DNA of 8,996 nucleotides, taken from NCBI GenBank assembly GCA_946885545.1, contig CAMPGP010000068.1:1-8996 (forward strand), in the 5' to 3' direction. The notes below the pieces were generated by a model. That model saw only the letters and a list, made by a program, of their open reading frames with translations. It was not told where the DNA came from and made no database searches. The number at the start of each line of letters is the position of its first letter. The first letter of the stretch is position 1. This stretch comes from an uncultured Altererythrobacter sp. (GTDB taxonomy: Bacteria > Pseudomonadota > Alphaproteobacteria > Sphingomonadales > Sphingomonadaceae). The position numbers were made by a program, and so were the translations under genes. Shown here in pieces: positions 6,274 through 8,996 of the stretch.

Positions 6274-7539
6274 TCACGACGAGCGGGGGATCGTGATGGT
6301 CACCACGACGCCGTCGTCGCCGAAGCGGCGATCGATCTCGCCGCGCAGCTGGCGCGCCGCGCTCGTCATCAGCAGACTTCCGAAGCCCTTTCGCTCGGGC
6401 TCTCCGCCGCCTTCCGCCTTGCAGTGCTCCCGCCAGTCGATCACGATCGACCCGTCGGCCTCGCGCCAATGCACCGACAGCAGGCAACCCTGGCTCCATG
6501 CGCCGTATTTCACGGCATTGGTGGTGAGTTCGTGCAGAACGAGCCCGAGCGGGGTCACCTGCTTCGCAGGCAGGTGAATCTCAGGGCCTTCGATCTCGGC
6601 CGGAAGCTTGTCCGACCGGTAGGGCGCCAGTGTCGTCTCGATCAGCATGCGCAACGAGGCCACCGGCTTTTCCAGCGTGCCCTGCGTCACTTCGTGCGCG
6701 GTGAGCAACGCGTGGATCCGTTCCGAAATCCGCTCGATCACGGGCTTCGCTTCGGGCGCGTCCTTCGCGCTCATCCGCACGATCGCGAGGATCACCGCGA
6801 ACAGGTTCTTGACCCTGTGGTTCAGTTCGCGCGCGAGCAGGTCGGCGCGGTCGCGCGCTTCGGCCAGCGCATTGGCCTGCGCGGCCTCCACCTCGGCACG
6901 GGCGGCGCGCACGACCAGGCGATAACCGAGCACCATCGCGATGAGCAGCAGCACGACCACCGCGCCGAGAAGCGGGAGCACGCGGCCCTCGGCGCGCGCG
7001 GTTTCGGAGGCCGCCTCGATCAGAATGCGATTCTCGATCTGCTCCATCTCGCGCGTCGCGCGGCGCAGGCGCGCCATCACTTCGGCACCTTCGTTGTCGA
7101 GCAGACGCCGCTGCGCCTCGATCACCTGCCGCCGCTCGACCAGTTCGACGGTCTCGCGCATCTCGGCAAATTTCGATTCGGTCAGATTCTCGATTTCGTC
7201 GAGCAGTTGGCTCTGGCGCGTCGTGGCGTCTTCGCCGACCAGTTCGCGCAGCCGAGCTATCGCGGGGCGATATTGCTCGCGCCCAGCGAGGTAGGATTCG
7301 AGATAGCGTCTGTCGAGCGTCAGCAGGTAGCCGCGCTGGCCGGTCTCGCCGTTGAGCGCGGCGCGGGTGATGTTCCGCAGTTCGAGCAGGATCTCGCTCG
7401 TCTCGCGCACCTGCTCGCGCTCTGCGCGCTCGGCCTCGATCGTCTGAAAGATCAGGAACATGCCGGAGAGCAGCGCCAGCGCGATCAGCGCCAGCACGCC
7501 CAGGTTGGCGGCCCGTGCCCGGCGAACGCCGATGCGCAT
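6274..7539 (-). CDS. CHASE3-domain HWE-family sensor histidine kinase
   Basis: A 421-residue membrane kinase. It has TM1 (about 12-32), a periplasmic CHASE3 sensor (about 35-180, with the typical NGETGQRGYLLTLDRRYLESY), TM2 (about 187-210) and a cytoplasmic kinase. The phosphoacceptor histidine is H241 in LARELNHRVKNLFAVI. The N-box is LVLHELTTNAVKYGAWS (H336, N341), the WxE motif is DWRE (W369-E371), and the ATP-lid glycines are in KGFGSLLM. The histidine in the N-box plus the WxE motif place it in the HWE kinases, common in alphaproteobacteria and often tied to the general stress response or light sensing. No PAS, LOV or receiver domain is present and no response regulator is nearby, so its partner is elsewhere. 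The ATG at 7537-7539 overlaps the polA stop by one base (TGATG), with AAGG seven bases upstream. The signal sensed is unknown. Confidence 0.92.
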   Translation of the reverse strand: MRIGVRRARAANLGVLALIALALLSGMFLIFQTIEAERAEREQVRETSEILLELRNITRAALNGETGQRGYLLTLDRRYLESYLAGREQYRPAIARLRELVGEDATTRQSQLLDEIENLTESKFAEMRETVELVERRQVIEAQRRLLDNEGAEVMARLRRATREMEQIENRILIEAASETARAEGRVLPLLGAVVVLLLIAMVLGYRLVVRAARAEVEAAQANALAEARDRADLLARELNHRVKNLFAVILAIVRMSAKDAPEAKPVIERISERIHALLTAHEVTQGTLEKPVASLRMLIETTLAPYRSDKLPAEIEGPEIHLPAKQVTPLGLVLHELTTNAVKYGAWSQGCLLSVHWREADGSIVIDWREHCKAEGGGEPERKGFGSLLMTSAARQLRGEIDRRFGDDGVVVTITIPRSS

Positions 7540-8996
7540 CAGTGCGCCTTCCCCCAGCTCGGCCCGGTTCCGATCTCGATGCCCAGCGGCACGTCGAGTT
7601 CGACGGATGGCAGCGCGGCTTCGGCCATGACCCGTTCGATCACCGGCGCGGCAGCGGCGACATCGCTTTCGGGCAGCTCGAAGACGAGTTCGTCGTGGAC
7701 CTGCAGCAACATGCGCACGTGGCCCAGCCCGGCGTCGTCCAGCGCGGGCATCATGCGCACCATCGCGCGCTTGATGATGTCGGCGCTGGTGCCCTGGATC
7801 GGGGCGTTGATCGCGGCGCGCTCGCTGCCCTGGCGCTCGGCCTGGTTCTTGGAGCCGATGCGCGGGAACCAGGTCTTGCGCCCGAACAGCGTCTGCGAAT
7901 AGCCGCGCTCGCGCACCGTCTCCAGCGTGTGGACGATGTATTTCTGGATGCCGGGGAAGCGCTGGAAATAGGTGTCGATCATCGCCTGCGCCTCGTCCGC
8001 CTCGACCTTGAGCCGCGCGGCAAGGCCCCAGCGGCTGATGCCGTAGAGGATCGCGAAGTTGATCGTCTTGGCGCGCGCGCGGGTGTCGCGGGTGACTTCG
8101 CCGAACATCTCGGTGGCGGTGCGCGCGTGAATGTCCTCGCCGTTCGCGAACGCTTCCTTCAGTTCAGGCACGTCGGCCATGTGCGCGGCGAGACGAAGCT
8201 CGATCTGCGAATAGTCCGCCGCGAGCAGGACGTTGCCGTCCTCTGACACGAAGGCCTCGCGGATCTGGCGGCCGATCTCGGTGCGGATCGGGATGTTCTG
8301 CAGATTCGGATCGGTCGAGGAAAGCCGCCCGGTCTGCGCGCCGACCAGGCTGTAGCTGGTGTGGACGCGCCCGGTATCGGGATTGATCGCCGCCTGGAGC
8401 GCGTCGGTGTAGGTGCTCTTGAGCTTGGTGAGCTGGCGCCACTCGAGCACTTTGTCGGCGATCTCGGCGCCCTGGCCGGAGAGCTTCTCGAGGATCGCCT
8501 GGTCGGTCGAATATTGCCCGCTCTTGCCCTTGCGCCCGCCTTTGTAGCCCATCTTGTCGAACAGCACGTCGCCAAGCTGCTTGGGGCTGCCGATGGTGAA
8601 TTCGGTCCCGGCGATCGCGTGGATCTCGCCTTCGAGACGCCCGGTCTCGGTGGCGAATTCCTCCGACAGCTTGGCCAGTTGTGCCCGGTCGACCTTGATC
8701 CCGTGGCGTTCCATCTGCGCGACGACAGGGATCAACGGGCGATCGACGCGTTCGTAGATCCGGCTACCGCCCTCGGTCGCGAGGCGCGGCTTCAGGTGGC
8801 AGTGGAGACGCCAGGTCACGTCGGCGTCCTCGGCCGCGTATTCGGTCGCGCGGTCGAGCGGCACTTCGCCAAACGGAATCGCCTTCTTGCCGCTGCCGCA
8901 CACGTCCTTGAAGGTCAGCGTGGTGTGGCCGAGGTGGCGTTCGGACAGCTCGTCCATCCCGTGCCCGCCGCCGATCCCGTCGAGGCTGCGGCCCGC
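7539..8996 (-). CDS. polA: DNA polymerase I, C-terminal 485 residues (5' end outside window)
   Basis: The Klenow-like part of DNA polymerase I, which fills gaps in excision repair and replaces Okazaki RNA primers. Numbering from the first visible codon, the fragment opens inside the 3'-5' exonuclease domain. The exo III motif YAAEDAD (Y53, D57) is intact, suggesting proofreading is kept, although exo I and II lie outside the window. The polymerase domain shows motif A LLAADYSQIELRLAAH (catalytic D261), motif B RARAKTINFAILYG (R306, K310, F314, Y318; Phe is the E. coli-type residue at this nucleotide-selection position) and motif C LQVHDELVFE (H434-D435-E436). The frame is open to the right edge, with AGRSLDGIGGGHG before the internal MDELSERHLGH, so that methionine is not the real start. 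Any 5'-nuclease domain would lie beyond the window. It is the most upstream visible gene of a leftward unit with the kinase and channel. Confidence 0.97.
   Translation of the reverse strand, partial: AGRSLDGIGGGHGMDELSERHLGHTTLTFKDVCGSGKKAIPFGEVPLDRATEYAAEDADVTWRLHCHLKPRLATEGGSRIYERVDRPLIPVVAQMERHGIKVDRAQLAKLSEEFATETGRLEGEIHAIAGTEFTIGSPKQLGDVLFDKMGYKGGRKGKSGQYSTDQAILEKLSGQGAEIADKVLEWRQLTKLKSTYTDALQAAINPDTGRVHTSYSLVGAQTGRLSSTDPNLQNIPIRTEIGRQIREAFVSEDGNVLLAADYSQIELRLAAHMADVPELKEAFANGEDIHARTATEMFGEVTRDTRARAKTINFAILYGISRWGLAARLKVEADEAQAMIDTYFQRFPGIQKYIVHTLETVRERGYSQTLFGRKTWFPRIGSKNQAERQGSERAAINAPIQGTSADIIKRAMVRMMPALDDAGLGHVRMLLQVHDELVFELPESDVAAAAPVIERVMAEAALPSVELDVPLGIEIGTGPSWGKAH

Noticed and set aside
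6058..7902. Long 614-codon plus-strand open frame opposite the kinase, channel start and polA end
   Set aside because: It is antisense to three well-supported genes; its His/Arg/Ala-rich composition is what high-GC DNA gives on the complementary strand.
8955..8957. ATG in MDELSERHLGH as a start for polA
   Set aside because: The frame is open to the window edge with conserved PolA residues before it, and the protein would lack most of the exonuclease domain.

Overview
The window is GC-rich, compactly packed DNA that looks like an alphaproteobacterial chromosome. The protein sequences (PolA, ScoA/ScoB, an HWE-family kinase, a bacterial CDC48/p97-like ATPase) point to Sphingomonadales, probably the Erythrobacteraceae. 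That placement is my inference from protein style; no rRNA or other taxonomic marker is present. No mobile element, phage gene, tRNA, rRNA or CRISPR array was seen.

Left block (1-2363, minus strand): a tightly overlapped four-gene unit transcribed leftward. The order is scoA (3-oxoacid CoA-transferase subunit A), a HAD acid-phosphatase-like lipoprotein, a secreted SnoaL/NTF2-like protein, and scoB (cut by the window edge). The junctions are ATGA, ATGA and TGATG overlaps, so the genes are probably translationally coupled. The two exported-protein genes sit between subunits that are normally adjacent.

Middle (2364-2803): a 440-base intergenic region that is more than spacer. On the plus strand it carries a strong rho-independent terminator (2646-2674) with no protein gene upstream of it. 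Just before it lie a small hairpin, a CCUCUCCC tract and a weak promoter, which together suggest a ~65-nt small RNA. A possible promoter for the next gene follows, with a perfect 14-bp palindrome over its -10 region. An inverted repeat lies on the scoA side.

Right of that (2804-5110, plus strand): a full-length 768-residue CDC48/VCP-type double AAA+ ATPase, probably monocistronic. It ends at a hairpin shared with the convergent block.

Right block (5148-8996, minus strand): polA (C-terminal 485 residues, 5' end outside the window), then a CHASE3-HWE sensor histidine kinase whose start overlaps the polA stop by one base, then an MscS-family mechanosensitive channel 49 bases further on. This looks like one leftward transcription unit joining DNA repair/replication, membrane sensing and osmotic protection. 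No response regulator is in the window.
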